Assembly: GCA_017163975.1 (NCBI GenBank)
Contig: JAFFSR010000237.1
Location: forward strand, 2,790,001-2,854,000
Reading direction: 5' to 3'
From: Anastatus disparis
Taxonomy: Eukaryota > Arthropoda > Insecta > Hymenoptera > Eupelmidae
Length of the DNA: 64,000 bases
This document shows positions 1 through 12,275 of the stretch, piece after piece; the stretch's first letter is position 1, and each line of letters begins with the position of its first letter. Position numbers and translations under genes: made by a program. The notes beneath the pieces were generated by a model. The model did not search any database and was not told the origin of the DNA. It worked only from the letters and a program-made list of their open reading frames with translations.

Positions 1-3000
1 CATTGGTACCGTATCGATAACACTAAAAATTGCTTAAAAAACACACATGTTTGATAAATCAAGCATTTTATCACTCGCAAATACAACTACAATATAAAAT
101 TCCCCATTGCCACTTGTTGCCACTGAAAGAAGAAAAAATTCAAATAATCCACTCCCACATGTTTTTCTTCTCTTTTTTTCTCCTCTTCTTCTTTCGAATT
201 TGAAAATAGAGGAATTTCTAACGTAACACTGCCATAGATTGTATCACACCAAGAGAGAGAGAAAAGTATAGTTGGTTATATATACACAGAGAACTATAAA
301 GCAATAGTTCAAGAGAGAATGAAAGTTTTTTCAAAGTGACGCGCTTCGCTTGATATACTTGGTTTGTTTCAGGTTTTAGATTCCACAAGTGAAAGGTAGA
401 AGAAGTCGGGTTTTTATTATAGCTACTGTCGATTGGCTTGAAATATACATAAAATACTTAAAAAAAAAAGAAACACTCGATATGCGCGTTGTTATTTTTC
501 CTCCTTTCGATTCCCGAACGAGATATTATTAAACGTTTCGTTTTTACTTTTTTTTTTTTAAATTTTTCTCTGAAGAAAGAATGAAAAATAAGGTGAAGAG
601 ACAAAACGTTTGCGAGAGGATGAGATATGAACTGAACGACCGAGAACTAAGGAATATTGTTACATACCGGCTTTTATAAGCTGTTTTATGCGTTAAGAAA
701 TTGGGGCCAAGTTATCAATTTTTTTTTTTATTGATAAGCTCATCGGACAAATGATAAAGTTATGAAAACATTGTATAGGAAAGTATTGTCGATTAATTAA
801 GATTTATTGTATTTTATTATTAAGAAGTTTTTTTTAATCGTCTATAAATATTTAATAGGATTTAACTGATGTAATATCAGATTGACCTTTATAACAAGTT
901 AACTTTATTTTTTAAATAAGCTTATTTTTAGATTAATTTGAAATAAGAAAAATTATTTAACATTTGAAAAGTTTTTATTATTGCAACTTCTATGTACTCG
1001 AATAATTTATGTTATTTTATTATTGGAAATAACTGAAGAATCAATATTAAAAGTTCAGTTAGCAATTTAAATGTAAAGACCTCAATCGAAAACTTTTATC
1101 GTCGTGAAACTTTTATTTTATTTACATGTTTAATTACAAGATTAAAAAACACAAAACAATGTTATTTTCCTATAATGAGAATTTAATCTGCCTTGTTTAT
1201 AAATTAGTATTGTAAAAAATTGTGTATATTGTTATAAATTTTTTACTAAATATTTTAAAAATTCAATTTTAGTCAATCAATTTAATTTTCAATTTTATCT
1301 TCAGCAAACGTTATAATTCGTATATCGAAGCAGCGAATCTACATTACTCATCAATTAAATTGTGATGTAATAAATTTCGATAATAACGTCATTGACATTA
1401 ACATTAAAAAAAAAGAGAAACAAGCTTAAAGCGTATTGAGAAAATACATAATAATTAATATTCGCGTGTATATCGACACTATAAAATAATCATAAAGCAA
1501 TTTATAGGAGAAATATCAAAAGGCACATTAATATTCTAATTAAATATAATGTCATTTCTCTCTGTCTTGAAACTGCAATTTTGCAAACCGAGCGTGTGCT
1601 TTTTTTTTCATTTTATTTTTCCTCGATCACAAATTCATTAGGTTTGTCAATATCAATAGAGCTCATTAATTATCCGCTGCTTTACAATTGCGCTTATACT
1701 TTAAAAATAAAGAGAGAGAAAATAAAGGAGCACATATCAAAGTTCACGCGACACGTTTTACTTTTATAATTAACAAACGAGAGCTTTAAATACGATCCCC
1801 TTTATTGATTTTGTTTAATGCTAATTTAACGGTTTAAAAATAAAAATGTCAACTGATATATAATTCTTATACGCGTTGCTTCTTTATCATTTAAATATAT
1901 ATATAACATCGAGTGCGCTAATAATAAATCCAGACTGTTATAGATATTATTTAATTAATAAGTACCTTGTGAACGATTATTATCAAATTAATGTTAAATC
2001 ACTCGAAATATACCCGATAAGTAAGGTTACATTGATACTCTATTAATTAACGATACGATAAACGTTTTAAAGTTATTCGTCCGCTTTAAAGCAACAACCT
2101 TGACCCCAAAACTGAAGAAAATCTGTCAGCGACATTTATATTAGTCTTGAAACTCAGCTCACGCGGACATATGCGCTTGGGTGGAAGCCCTATAAGAGTC
2201 AAAAAAACAAAGTAGAAAAAAAAATAATGTAGAAGAAAAAAAAAATCTTTACATACGGGCTTGGGTGTACGATGAATGTACACGTGTAGGAGGGTTGAAG
2301 AAAAAAAAATAAATGATTTCTTGTGGTTTGAAACGATATTGTGTAAAATAGTTAAGAATAATGCTTGTTTTTTACGCTGAACGCGTTTAAAGGGATTATT
2401 TATGAGGGCTTTCAAATTTTTTTTAAATATGTAATTTTGACGTAAATGTTTTACTGCGGTTGTATCAAAACGTGTATAGAAAAACATTTAATAATAATCT
2501 AAATCAATATAAATTTTTTTGCAAAGAAACTTTTCATTCTGAAAAAATTTTCATTTAACTTTAATATAATTTTAAGTTTAAATCAAATATTAATTTTAAT
2601 TGTAGTTTCAATCACAGCGAAATTGTCTAATAAAGTACTTAATGACAATAGTAATGAATTCTCGGTATTTTCTTTTTTTTCTATGTAACGTTATACGTTA
2701 CATAAAAATAAAAAAAATATATTTTACACACATTGAATTACACATATTAGCTGGTCATATTAAAGTCGAAATAATTATACACACAATCCATGTGTTAATC
2801 ATTCTAATGGTTATATATGGTATGTAACAAAGGCAGGATAAGTAATGTTAAGAATTTTGTTTAATACGTGACGTTTGCGTAGAGCAGGTGGTATAAAAAA
2901 TAATAAAAAGTAATTGAAATTACATTAAGAAAAAAGTTGGCTTAACATATTTTAATCTTAAAAATTACTGTTTATTAAAAAATATTTCCATTTTAATTCA

Positions 3001-3780
3001 AATTATTTCTTTTTTTTTTATTAAAACGATATTTTACTTTATCAATTAAAGCTGAAATGATACTTTTATAAAAAATGAAAACAAAGTTGAAAAAAATTCA
3101 CAAACAATTGCATGCAATGTTTATTTTATATACGTGTACTTTTAACGGTTTTACGAGTGTCGATGACCTGAAAGTTTTAAAAGCTACTGATGATCATTGC
3201 TAAAGTTAATATTTCAGCTTAATTACGTTGAATGCGCTCTCTCGAGTTTTAATTGAACTTTATTGTGCCTTTCTCAGCTGATTCGTTGCATAAAAATAAT
3301 ACGCGAAAGAAAAAAAAAAGTTTAGAGTTAAAATGAAAAAAAAAGAATGAATAGAAAAAATTTAAAAAAAAAGTAATTAAAAATATAATGTAGGACGATT
3401 TAGTTTTAAAAATGAATTTTGTAACAATGTATGTTAATTTGTATCCAATAATCAAGGACGATTCTTATTCGGATCAATAACTTGTACAATTCATATCAAA
3501 CTTTCTGCGCATTCGTAATATCAAACTTTATAATTTTATTCATAACTTTTCTTTTCTTTTTCTATTATAATTTACATCTAATTATAAAAAGGTCGAGTCG
3601 ATACTGTATTCATTCTAAAATTTTTCTTTCTATCAAACCGTGCAAAAATTAAACATTGAACCATGGCATATGTAAATTTTGGCATATTTACTCTTAACGC
3701 TTAAAGACGATTATCACGCAGAGCGCGACTGTTTGTAAAGATATAGCTAAGACCAAAAAAGAATATTGTTTTATTTGAGT

Positions 3781-3980
3781 CAGTCTGTGGCTCATTCGGT
3801 AGATCATTGGATTCGTAATCTCGAGGTCCTGAGTTCGAATCCCGCTCTCGGCAGCCGATTGATGCAAGCACCACTGTACGCTACATGTGCTGAAGTTCAC
3901 AAACACACTGAAACGAGCTCCGTCGCTAATTAGCATCATAATGACACTATAAATACAGCGAAGTTAAATACAAAAAAAAT
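3781..3980 (+). mobile_element. tRNA-derived SINE, copy A
   Basis: Full-length copy of the SINE family seen seven times in this window. The 5' head is tRNA-like, with an A-box region (tggctcattcggtaga) and a B-box (gagttcgaatccc) about 40 bases apart. A shared tRNA-unrelated body follows, marked by caagcaccactgta, acatgtgct and cgtcgctaattagcat, and it ends at an A-rich tail after gttaaata. A minus-strand open frame over it is an artefact of the repeat. Confidence 0.85.
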
Positions 3981-6282
3981 TGTTTTACGTATCGGATTGA
4001 CGTAAAATTTCGCAGTCAATTTCCCCATTTTTTTTCCTCTCGCATTAGTATTTAAACCAACAGCTTTAAACTTGTCGTGAATTTCGCAGATATTTTTTTT
4101 AGTTTATTCATTATGAATAAATCAGAATGATTTTTTTTTTTCAAAACAATAGGTAGAGCTCGAAGATAGAATGATTTTTAGCATGACACGTTGGAGCTTT
4201 GAATAGTTTAGGTATAATCATTTCTGTGTAAAAAAATTACTTTATTATTTTTCCGTTTATTGTTTAAATATTATTTGAATAATAAGAAGTTATGTTTTTT
4301 TATCAAGAAAATTTACAAAAGAATATTATCAAAAAATACGTAGTACGTTGATAAAAGCATTTGAAAAAAAACAGAATTATTTTCCTTCATTACTAGAAAA
4401 AAAAATTACACGAAATTGCCTTTTTTGATAATAACAATAATTCTATTTTATTATCCCCATCTTCAGAACCCGCATTAGAAGATAATTACTAGGCACAGAC
4501 AATAAAAATCATTTTAATAGCAAAATCAATACGCCTTTGTTATGAAAATTGGACGCGTTTAGTACCTTTGTAAAATAATTTCTCTCGGTTTATTCGCACA
4601 ATGTTTAGGGTTTCCAAAACTAATAAACGTCGTTTGTTTATTCATTTGATTCTGCAAATCAACAAGTTTGATATATCAACAACTAAACTTTATGCTCTGA
4701 ACGTTTATTATAATCTAGTTGTTTAGAAAATTTTAGTTTAACAAATGCTTCGAACAAAAAATTATTAAATTTTATTTTTCATGCCTTTTTTTTAATCTTT
4801 TCATTGCGTTATTAAGTTCAAACAAATATTTAAAGAAAAAAAAAGCCTCAGAACAAACATAAATATTCTCATCGAAATTTTGGTGTTTCGTTAAAACTTG
4901 AAGTTTACGACAGTGAGCGTCGATTTTCATTGGTATTCAAACATCTTTGATATATTATCCATAAACGTAAACGTTAACTATTTCAACGGGTATACACACA
5001 CACACACCGGCTCGCTTCTCTAGTATTCAAATTTAACTCGACAGATAAATCTATAGATATATACAGTATACCATATTGCATATACGGGTGTATATACTTT
5101 AGGGATTAAATTTGAATGTCAATTTATGTTGTTCCGGATAGAGGAGAGAGTTTTCGTTTATGTTATGCGTGTAGGTGCAACTTGTGTTTACACAAACGTC
5201 GTTATATGGATTTATAGGAAAATATGTTTTAATTGAAATTTCAAATTATTTGTTTTTGTTAAATATCAATAATTTGTCGTGTATGAATTTAATATGGATG
5301 AAACTTTGATTTTAGAAATTTCATCTGACGTTACGCTGAATTTCAAAGGAATAAAAAAAAGGGATATTGAATCATCAATAAAAAACGATTTCATACGCGT
5401 ATTTCGTATTCAAAGTCTGTTATTATTTTATCGAATAAAGATTCTAAGTTTATATTATTAGGTTAAGCAGTCTACTCTGACCTTTTAGAACTTAATAAAT
5501 TATGTAAAGTGAGCTTTTAATTGTTAATATTGTTACGAGTTACTTTTTACGTAGGCATGGATTATTTTTCAGGCGATCTTGTACGATTAAAGAAAAAAGA
5601 AACATCGAGAATAACGATAAATAATTAATGTTGATGAAAATTTAGTGTCGGTCGATTGCAGACGCAGTGAAAAATAACGCAAATAACATAAATCTCGGCA
5701 AACACATCGTCATTAGATTTACAAGTCGGCTAATGAGACTGAAAATGTCCAAGATAAATATTTTCGTTCGCAGTAAACTCCGTATAGCTATGAGAGTTTT
5801 CGATTGAACGAGCGCCGCACGAAACAGCTAAAAAGACACCCTCTCCTTCTCGACGCATCCGAACATTGTTGACTCTTGAGAAATGATTCATTCGACGTAT
5901 ACACGATAAAATAAAATAACAAAGATATACGTTTGCCGAAAATGAGAAAACAAAAAGAAGAGAGAGAAAAGGAAAAGAGAGATACATCGATTAATTATGT
6001 TCGCGCGTTGATACAAATCAGAATAATAAATCCGGCTGTTGTGAAGGTCAATAGATGTCCGAGAAAATAGCTTGAATGAAGGCAGCTTTTTTTCATTAAG
6101 CTTCGTATTCCGCTTGATTATTCGAACGAAGAGGGAAAAAAACAAGTATACATGTACATAAAAAAAAGAGAAAAAAAGATAGGAAGGGAAATCTAACAGG
6201 GAAAAGGAAGAAGACTACACGTGCTTTACGCGGTTTTATCGATCTCTTAGCCGTGCGGAGGAAGACCAGCTATTCAACCTTT

Positions 6283-6350
6283 ATATATATACATATAAAA
6301 TATATGTATAATGTATATATATGTATGTATAAAATATGTGTATATATATA
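6283..6350. repeat. TA/TG-rich simple repeat
   Basis: A degenerate run of tatata, tatg and aaatatgt units about 70 bases long. It is ordinary simple sequence inside the presumed SNX27 intron, with no sign of function. Confidence 0.7.
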
Positions 6351-7340
6351 GGAAAAGTTGCTGTATAGGAGACTAACAATATACAAAAGCCTTATGCCTC
6401 GCTTGCGACTTCCCTTTTTTTTCCCTCTTGATGCGCGAAAGACCTGTCTACAATACTCTTATACGTGTTTTGTTCTTTCCTTCTCTCCCTTTCGCATATA
6501 CTATACTTTTAAACGTGTATACGTATACACACATAGAGGATGTATACATATACGTACGTGTATACGGGGAAATGAAGAAAAAAAAAGGGAAAAAAAAGAG
6601 GCGCCCCAAGGAATTTTATCGATTGGCCCTCCGCCTCCCTCGCACGCACCTTCAGAAGATGTTAGTTGTTTTCTCTAAGAGAGAAAAAGAGAGAGAGAGA
6701 GAGATAAAGAAAAGAAACTTGTAAAGCTGTACAATCTATGCTTAGAGGCAACGTTACCTCTTTCTCACTCTCCTTAGCATGTTCTATTGTTGTAGAGAAT
6801 TTCACGTATGAAGAAAGGAGAAGCAAAAAAAAATGAGGAGTATAACATGTACACGGTATGGTTTGTTAATATGAAGTTAAAAAAGGGGCGTATATTTAAA
6901 TACGATATATTTAAAAGTCCACGTGATGAATTGGAGTTATAGAAAGCTTTTTTAAATGCCTACAGTAAAAACCTGTGAATCGACGTAACCAATGGTCATC
7001 AAAGCGTCATGTCTGGTATACGTATGTGTGTGTATATATGTTAAATTCGTCCAAGAGTTATTTTCGTATGGATATAGATGTTAATAAAGCAAGTGGCTTT
7101 CATGTCTGCGTCAGCTGACTCTTGTACACTTTGCTATTTCTCGCTTAATCTTTTTTTCTACTATTAAATTATTTATAAGTAGTTTTTTTTCTTTCTACTG
7201 TACGGTAAAAGTAAACTCTTCTGGAAGATTCGTTTTTACATAAGAATTTAAAGAGAGGCAAAGAAAGAGTAAAGTAGTCAAGGAGAGCAAAGAAAGTAAA
7301 GATTTTTTTTTAAGTGTACATAACATTCCCGAATACTTAC

Positions 7341-7660
7341 ACCTCGAGTATACGATCGCCTTTTCTAACACCGGCCTTCTCGGCAGCACCATGTGGCAAT
7401 ACAGCGCTAACATGTTGCAACGGTGCATAAAGTTCACCATTAATACTACGCAATTGTCCACCTTCGCTAACCTGACCACGTACGTTGAACCCAAAGCCGG
7501 TTTCAGTTTTGTAAATGGTAACGCATCTTGGACCCTGATTATGCGCTGCGACCTTGGCCTCTTGCTGCTGCTGCTGTTGATGAGTTGTGGTTGTTGTTGA
7601 TGGTACTAAACGACCATTATTACCAGCATTACCAACCATTGCTGTCACTGTTGCGTTCAT
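7341..7660 (-). CDS. Sorting nexin-27, first coding exon (PDZ domain), partial
   Basis: The exon encodes 106 codons plus two bases. After a Thr- and Gln-rich N-terminus (residues 1-40) comes most of a PDZ domain (about 44-107). The carboxylate-binding loop reads TGFGFNV. It is followed by the SNX27-specific hairpin [19 protein letters not shown], which in the family is the segment that binds retromer VPS26, and then [11 protein letters not shown]. The donor GTAAGT follows in phase 2. SNX27 links PDZ-ligand cargo to retromer on early endosomes for recycling to the plasma membrane. The remaining PDZ strand and the PX and FERM-like domains are not visible in 1-7340, so the gene is partial here. 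The start is the first ATG of the frame, just downstream of a long AT- and GT-rich leader. The recognition rests on near-identity to the vertebrate PDZ segment as I know it. Confidence 0.9.
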
Positions 7661-9196
7661 TATTACAATATTAATTTATTTTTTTTTTACAATTTCTTTG
7701 AAAAAAAATTCACATACAGTAGAAAAAAAAGAAAATCAACACACCACTATGTTAAGCACATAATACTTGAAAACTTTTCGTGTGTGGAGTAGATGTGTTA
7801 TGTGAGGAGATGTGTCTGTGTGTGTAGTAAAGAACTTTTGTTGAAAGAGAAAAACGCGAAAACGATGGTAGACAACACACACCACACACGCGCGAACTCA
7901 CGAGCAAGTTCTCTCTCTCCTGTTCGCTTTCTATAACTAAAATATATGTGTTTTAAAATAAAATAAAAAAAATAACAGAAAATGTTCGACTCGTTTTTTT
8001 AACTGTATATATGTACTAGAGTATATAACACACAGCCGCCACCTTGCGAGCTGCCCTAAGCTCCTCGCGCCTGCACATTGCACTGCAGCTAAGTAGTTAT
8101 AGGAAGTTGTGTGCCTGCTGTCTCGTACTGTACGGACCGAGAGTTGATCATGCGCAGTGTACACTCGGCGCTCATTCGTCGAGATGGGAGCAAGAACTTT
8201 GAAACGCGAGAAAGAATAGTCTGAAATAAATAGAAATTTTCTTAATTTATTTAAATATTTTTAAAAGATTTATAAAAGTAATAAATGTTTTTACAAAAGA
8301 AAGTTTTTACGAATACTAATTTTAGGAACTTTTTCAATTAGTATGCACAATTTTTTTTTATATATATGCATATAATTATCCATAAAATTTTTTTAAATAA
8401 ATGAATTGACGTAATGAAATTTGAAATGAAACAATTTATTATTTTAAATAGAAAATGAAAATCAATGGGACGTAGAAGAGACGATAAAGATAAATAATTT
8501 CTTGAATTTTAGTTATTGATGCCTTCGTAGCTTAACAAGCAAAGGCGTTTCTCTAATGAATTTTTAACATGGGTTGGACTGATTTAATATCCAGCTAAAT
8601 CTTTTCTTTATGTATATTTTATGTTATGATTGGATAAATTTTTGAATGAAATTTAAATATAAAATGATTAATTATTGATAAAACAAATAATACATTACGC
8701 GTTTCGTAATATTGAATTCTAAGGAAAATCATTTTCGGAGAGTAATTTTGCTCAAAGGATATTCCTGTTTGTACTGCGCTCGTAATCTTGTAATCTTTCA
8801 TATCTAAATAGTAAATAACGTTAGAGTTAAAGCTCAAATTATAATTATACAGTTTTCTCGCAATTATATTTTATTTTAATTATTTTTTTGTTTTTTAAAG
8901 AAATTATGTAACGCTGAGTAAGCATAAACACACTGGATTTATGTATATCAACGATAGTGAGTATAAGCTTTTTTTTATATAACACGTGTTATTTGTTAAT
9001 GTGAAATTTTCAAATTTCCTCAATATTCCTTTATCTATTTTGTGCTTGAAAAATTAAAAGTTAAAAAAAGCGAAAAAAATTATACGAAGTTCCTTTGGAA
9101 TTAAATTTATTTTTATAAAGTAATCGATATCGTAATAAAATGAAAAAAATTTAATGCAAACAAAAAAAGTTTTACAATGCCGTATTAAGTAAACTA
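7661..9196. other. SNX27 leader/promoter region and intergenic DNA
   Basis: The first ~550 bases upstream of the SNX27 start are relatively GC-rich for this window, with CA/GT and CT tracts around 7790-7920 and a GC-richer patch at 8030-8200. They probably hold the 5' UTR and core promoter. I could not fix a transcription start. From about 8220 to 9196 the DNA is AT-rich with no recognisable gene. Confidence 0.4.
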
Positions 9197-9441
9197 CACG
9201 GAGAGAAAAATCATGTTATTATTCCATGAAATTTCAAGTGATTATTACATGATATTTCTTCACCGAATATTATCGAAGAAACAAGTGATTTTTTGATGAT
9301 ACTCATGTTTTTAATAGATGATTGGTATCCATCTGAAAATCAGATACAAAAGATGTTATTTTTTCTTGATGGTCAACTTAAAATTACGTGGGCTGCCAGG
9401 AGAATGAACGTGGCGATGCATCATGTTAAAATTACTTGCGA

Positions 9442-9972
9442 CTCACGGGATTTTTACGTGGCACTCAAGTGAATTCAATGGTGGCGTGACCAACCGAGTA
9501 GCGCGTGCTTTGCAGGTAGTGGGGAGAGAGAGAGTAACCAAAATACAATGTTATTACGATGGTAAAACAGCAATATATATATTTTTAAAAAATTAATAAA
9601 TATTAAATTATCAATATTACCTTTGAAACTATTAGGAATAAATTCTAAACTCAAAATTTAATTATTTTAAACAACTGGGGGCAGATAAGCATGTATCATT
9701 TCGCACCAAACATATATCTCAAAGCAGGTTTAGCCTAGTGCGTAACGTTCGTGCTTTTCTTTTTGGGTGTGCGAGTTCAACTCTCGGTCAAGACCACTTT
9801 TTTTATTATTTTAATATTTTTTATTAATTATTTAATTTATATTTTCTTTTTTCTAATATTAAAATCAAATTAAGTATGCCCATTTTTTTAATTAATATTT
9901 TTTTTAAATAAATTATTTCTTATACGTAATAATTCAAATAGTTAATAAATAAATAATAGTGATTTATAATAC
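9442..9972 (+). repeat. Left arm of long inverted repeat
   Basis: Reads as the reverse complement of 10114-10641 with scattered substitutions and short indels; by eye roughly nine bases in ten match. Landmarks present in both arms: ctcacgggattt at the outer edge, ggtggcgtgaccaaccgag, ctttgcaggtagtggggag, ttaaacaactggggg, and cttatacgtaataatt near the loop. The spacer between the arms is about 140 bases of AT-rich DNA. Confidence 0.88.
9724..9796 (+). other. tRNA-like module in left foldback arm
   Basis: A tRNA-like stretch with an A-box-like part (tagcctagtgcgtaacg) and a B-box-like part (cgagttcaactctcgg) spaced about as in a tRNA gene. I do not see a clean acceptor stem, so this is a tRNA-derived relic or an internal RNA polymerase III promoter rather than a functional tRNA. 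The same module occurs inverted in the right arm. Confidence 0.45.
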
Positions 9973-10113
9973 TATAATTTAATTTATTCATAATGTAATT
10001 TATAAAATTGACATAATAAATAAATTAGTCTATAGTATTAATTCATTTATGTTATAGTTTATATTATACATTAATATACACACATATATATTTATGAAGA
10101 CAAAATTTAACTG

Positions 10114-10641
10114 AAGTATTATAAATATAATTGTTATTCATTTATTAATATTTTTAATTATTACGTATAAGAAATAATTTATTTTAAAAAAATATTAATT
10201 AAAAAAATGAGCATATTTAATTAGATTTTAATATTAGAAAAAGAAAATATAAATAAAATAATTAATAAAAAATATTAAAATAATGAAAAAGTGGTCTTGA
10301 CCGAGAGTTGAACTCGCGCACCCAAAAAAAAGCACGAACGTTACGCACTAGGCGAAACCTGCTTTGAGATATGTTTGGTGCGAAATGATACACGCTTATC
10401 TGTCCCCCAGTTGTTTAAAATAATTAAATTTTGAGTTTAAAATTTATTTCTAATAGTTTCGAAGGTAATATTAATAATTTAACACTCATTAATTTATTTA
10501 AACAATTGCTATTTTACCATCATAACAAGATTGTATTTTGGTTACTCTCGCTCTCTCTCCCCACTACCTGCAAAGCACGCGCTACTCGGTTGGTCACGCC
10601 ACCATTGAATTTACTTGAATGCCACGTGAAAATCCCGTGAG
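10114..10641 (-). repeat. Right arm of long inverted repeat
   Basis: Inverted partner of 9442-9972. It differs by small changes, for example the tRNA-like module reads cgcctagtg instead of agcctagtg. Transcription through both arms would give a hairpin with a ~0.5 kb stem and a ~140-base loop. Confidence 0.88.
10293..10366 (-). other. tRNA-like module in right foldback arm
   Basis: Minus-strand copy of the tRNA-like module found in the left arm, again with A-box-like and B-box-like parts. Having both in mirror orientation means internal polymerase III initiation, if it occurs, would run towards the loop from each side. Confidence 0.45.
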
Positions 10642-10865
10642 CGGTAAGTGAATATCACAGGATCGACTAACTGGTTATATTCACTTGGCGCTCTTAGTAA
10701 TTATAGCTACTGTCCAAAGGATAATATCATGGCGCCTATAGCGTTTTCAGTTAGGATCTATTCTGGTTAAATTAAGTCGATTTCATGAGAATCTTACATG
10801 AAGAATCATTTAATTTTAACGTGTTAAATTTATCATAGGAAAATAACATGATTTTTCTCTCCGTG

Positions 10866-12275
10866 TAGACATTTCCGATATGCAGTATGTATATACATGC
10901 GATGCAAGTATTGTGTCTTACGATATACAATCGTTACTACTTACTTTTTTATCTTATTCTTTTGATTTATCTGTCTATCTCTATATAAATTATCTACGTT
11001 AAGTAATTCTTGATAATTATCAATGATAGCTGCAGTTTATCTCTGTATTATCTCATAATAAAATATTCTAGATATGGCGTTAGAAGTAAACAAAAATAAT
11101 GTAACGAAAGTTTGCTTGGCCCAAAAAATTTTTAAATTTACTATTAAGCAGTAAATATATTAATTTTTAAATGAAATCTGCTAGAATTAAAAAGAAATGC
11201 TGCTAGCATATTATTCCTTTGACATATTTTCAATTTACTTTATTTTTCAAATAAATTTGTGTTTAGACATAGCAAAAATATGATAAACCCAACAGATATG
11301 AATTGAGTTAATTTTATTATTAAATTAAAAATGAATTCTATGGTGTTGTTAAATAATAAGATTTTCTGTTTAAATTAAAAAGATTCTGCTTACTACAAGA
11401 AACGATTTTCGTCTTGGATTTGACAGGAGTTCATAAAATATCTATTTGCAATGAATGATGTGAATTATTAAATAATCAAGAATATAATCATGCTTGTGCA
11501 TTTGTTTCATGCTTCAATAAATTATCAGAATTTTTCTGTACCAACGTATTAATGATTTTTCAATTTCATAATATAATTCTACAATTCTTATAAATTTTCT
11601 TAATGAATTTTATTAATGAATTTTTCGATTAATATCGTGGCGCCACCTACAACAATACGTCACACAGATGTTAGAGTTATCGTCTGTTGTTGCTGTTACA
11701 ATCATCTGGTTTACTCCAAAATATTTTATTTATTATTATTATAAGATTCTATATTCTATAGTCTTTTTATTTCAATTGAACATTTTGACCAATATTTCAT
11801 TCATTTTAATTATTTAAATATTGTCTTTTGAATAAATATTAATAACTGAAAAATAAACATTTAAATGCCATGCCATGCTCCAAAATAAAAAAGCACTTTA
11901 AATTTGGTTTTACAACGGAATTTGTTGTATATAGTGGGCAGCACTACACGTCAATAAATACGTCACCTAAAATTTGAGGCCATTCTTGGATTTGCTTTCT
12001 TGGATAAAAATAAATTTCACTTGATAATGTAGAAATCTATAATGAATATATGATCGCGTCTATGATGCTCCAATCCTATGGTTTATAAAGCAACAATATT
12101 TTTGCTTTTCTTGACTCGTCATTTCACCTGAGAAATCTGAAACGTTAACCTTTTTTACACATATATATAATATATATATAATAATAATATTAAGTATTGT
12201 GTGTTTATGTAGTATATTAAAAAAAAATTTGTGTAAAAATATTAAAAAGATAGTTTTGCAAATTAATAAATCAAG
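10866..12275. other. Intergenic DNA upstream of GET3
   Basis: AT-rich, with no coding potential or repeat family member seen. The GET3 promoter and 5' UTR must lie in its right part. A TA-rich run at about 12160-12190 sits just before the gene, but I would not call it a TATA box. Confidence 0.5.

Larger units (their letters stand above)
1..7340. other. Non-coding stretch, probably SNX27 intron 1
   Basis: No exon of any gene could be read on either strand. The stretch lies directly downstream (minus strand) of the donor that closes SNX27 exon 1, so it is most simply the first intron of that gene, which would run off the left edge. I looked for the rest of the PDZ domain and for PX-domain coding on the minus strand and saw none. 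It holds one SINE copy (3781-3980), a TA-rich run near 6280-6350 and GA-rich tracts near 6670-6700. The longer open frames here are low-complexity, Phe/Lys/Ser-rich, and look like chance. Confidence 0.55.
9197..10865. mobile_element. Composite foldback transposable element with terminal inverted repeats
   Basis: The two ends are a matching inverted repeat of about 26 bases (left begins cacggagagaaaaatcatg; the right end is its reverse complement, ending ctctccgtg). Both ends are flanked by TA, which fits a TA target-site duplication as in Tc1/mariner-type or related non-autonomous elements. About 200 bases inside each end the two sides differ. Then a long inverted repeat begins (9442-9972 against 10114-10641). 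No transposase frame is present, so it must be non-autonomous. Confidence 0.8.

Noticed and set aside
2086..2487. 133-codon minus-strand frame
   Set aside because: Phe/Lys-rich low complexity from poly-A/T tracts, with no recognisable domain. It lies in the presumed SNX27 intron.
3781..3855. Possible functional tRNA gene in the SINE heads
   Set aside because: A and B boxes are present but the acceptor stem does not close and the same sequence continues into a shared body in seven copies, as expected for a SINE.
3694..3939. Minus-strand open frame, with a similar one at 27019-27204, sharing protein similarity
   Set aside because: Both are the antisense strand of SINE copies; the similarity is due to the repeat, not to a protein family.
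5279..5461. 60-codon plus-strand frame with a mixed amino-acid composition
   Set aside because: No splice signals, no family resemblance and AT-driven residue content (Ile, Phe, Lys, Leu). Probably chance.
6358..6724. Two overlapping plus-strand frames of about 100 codons
   Set aside because: Driven by TATA, GA and A-rich simple sequence, mutually exclusive frames, no conserved domain.
8521..8595. tRNA-like stretch (gccttcgtagcttaacaagc)
   Set aside because: Some tRNA resemblance in the first half, but the second half has no proper B-box and no stem closure. Not enough to call.
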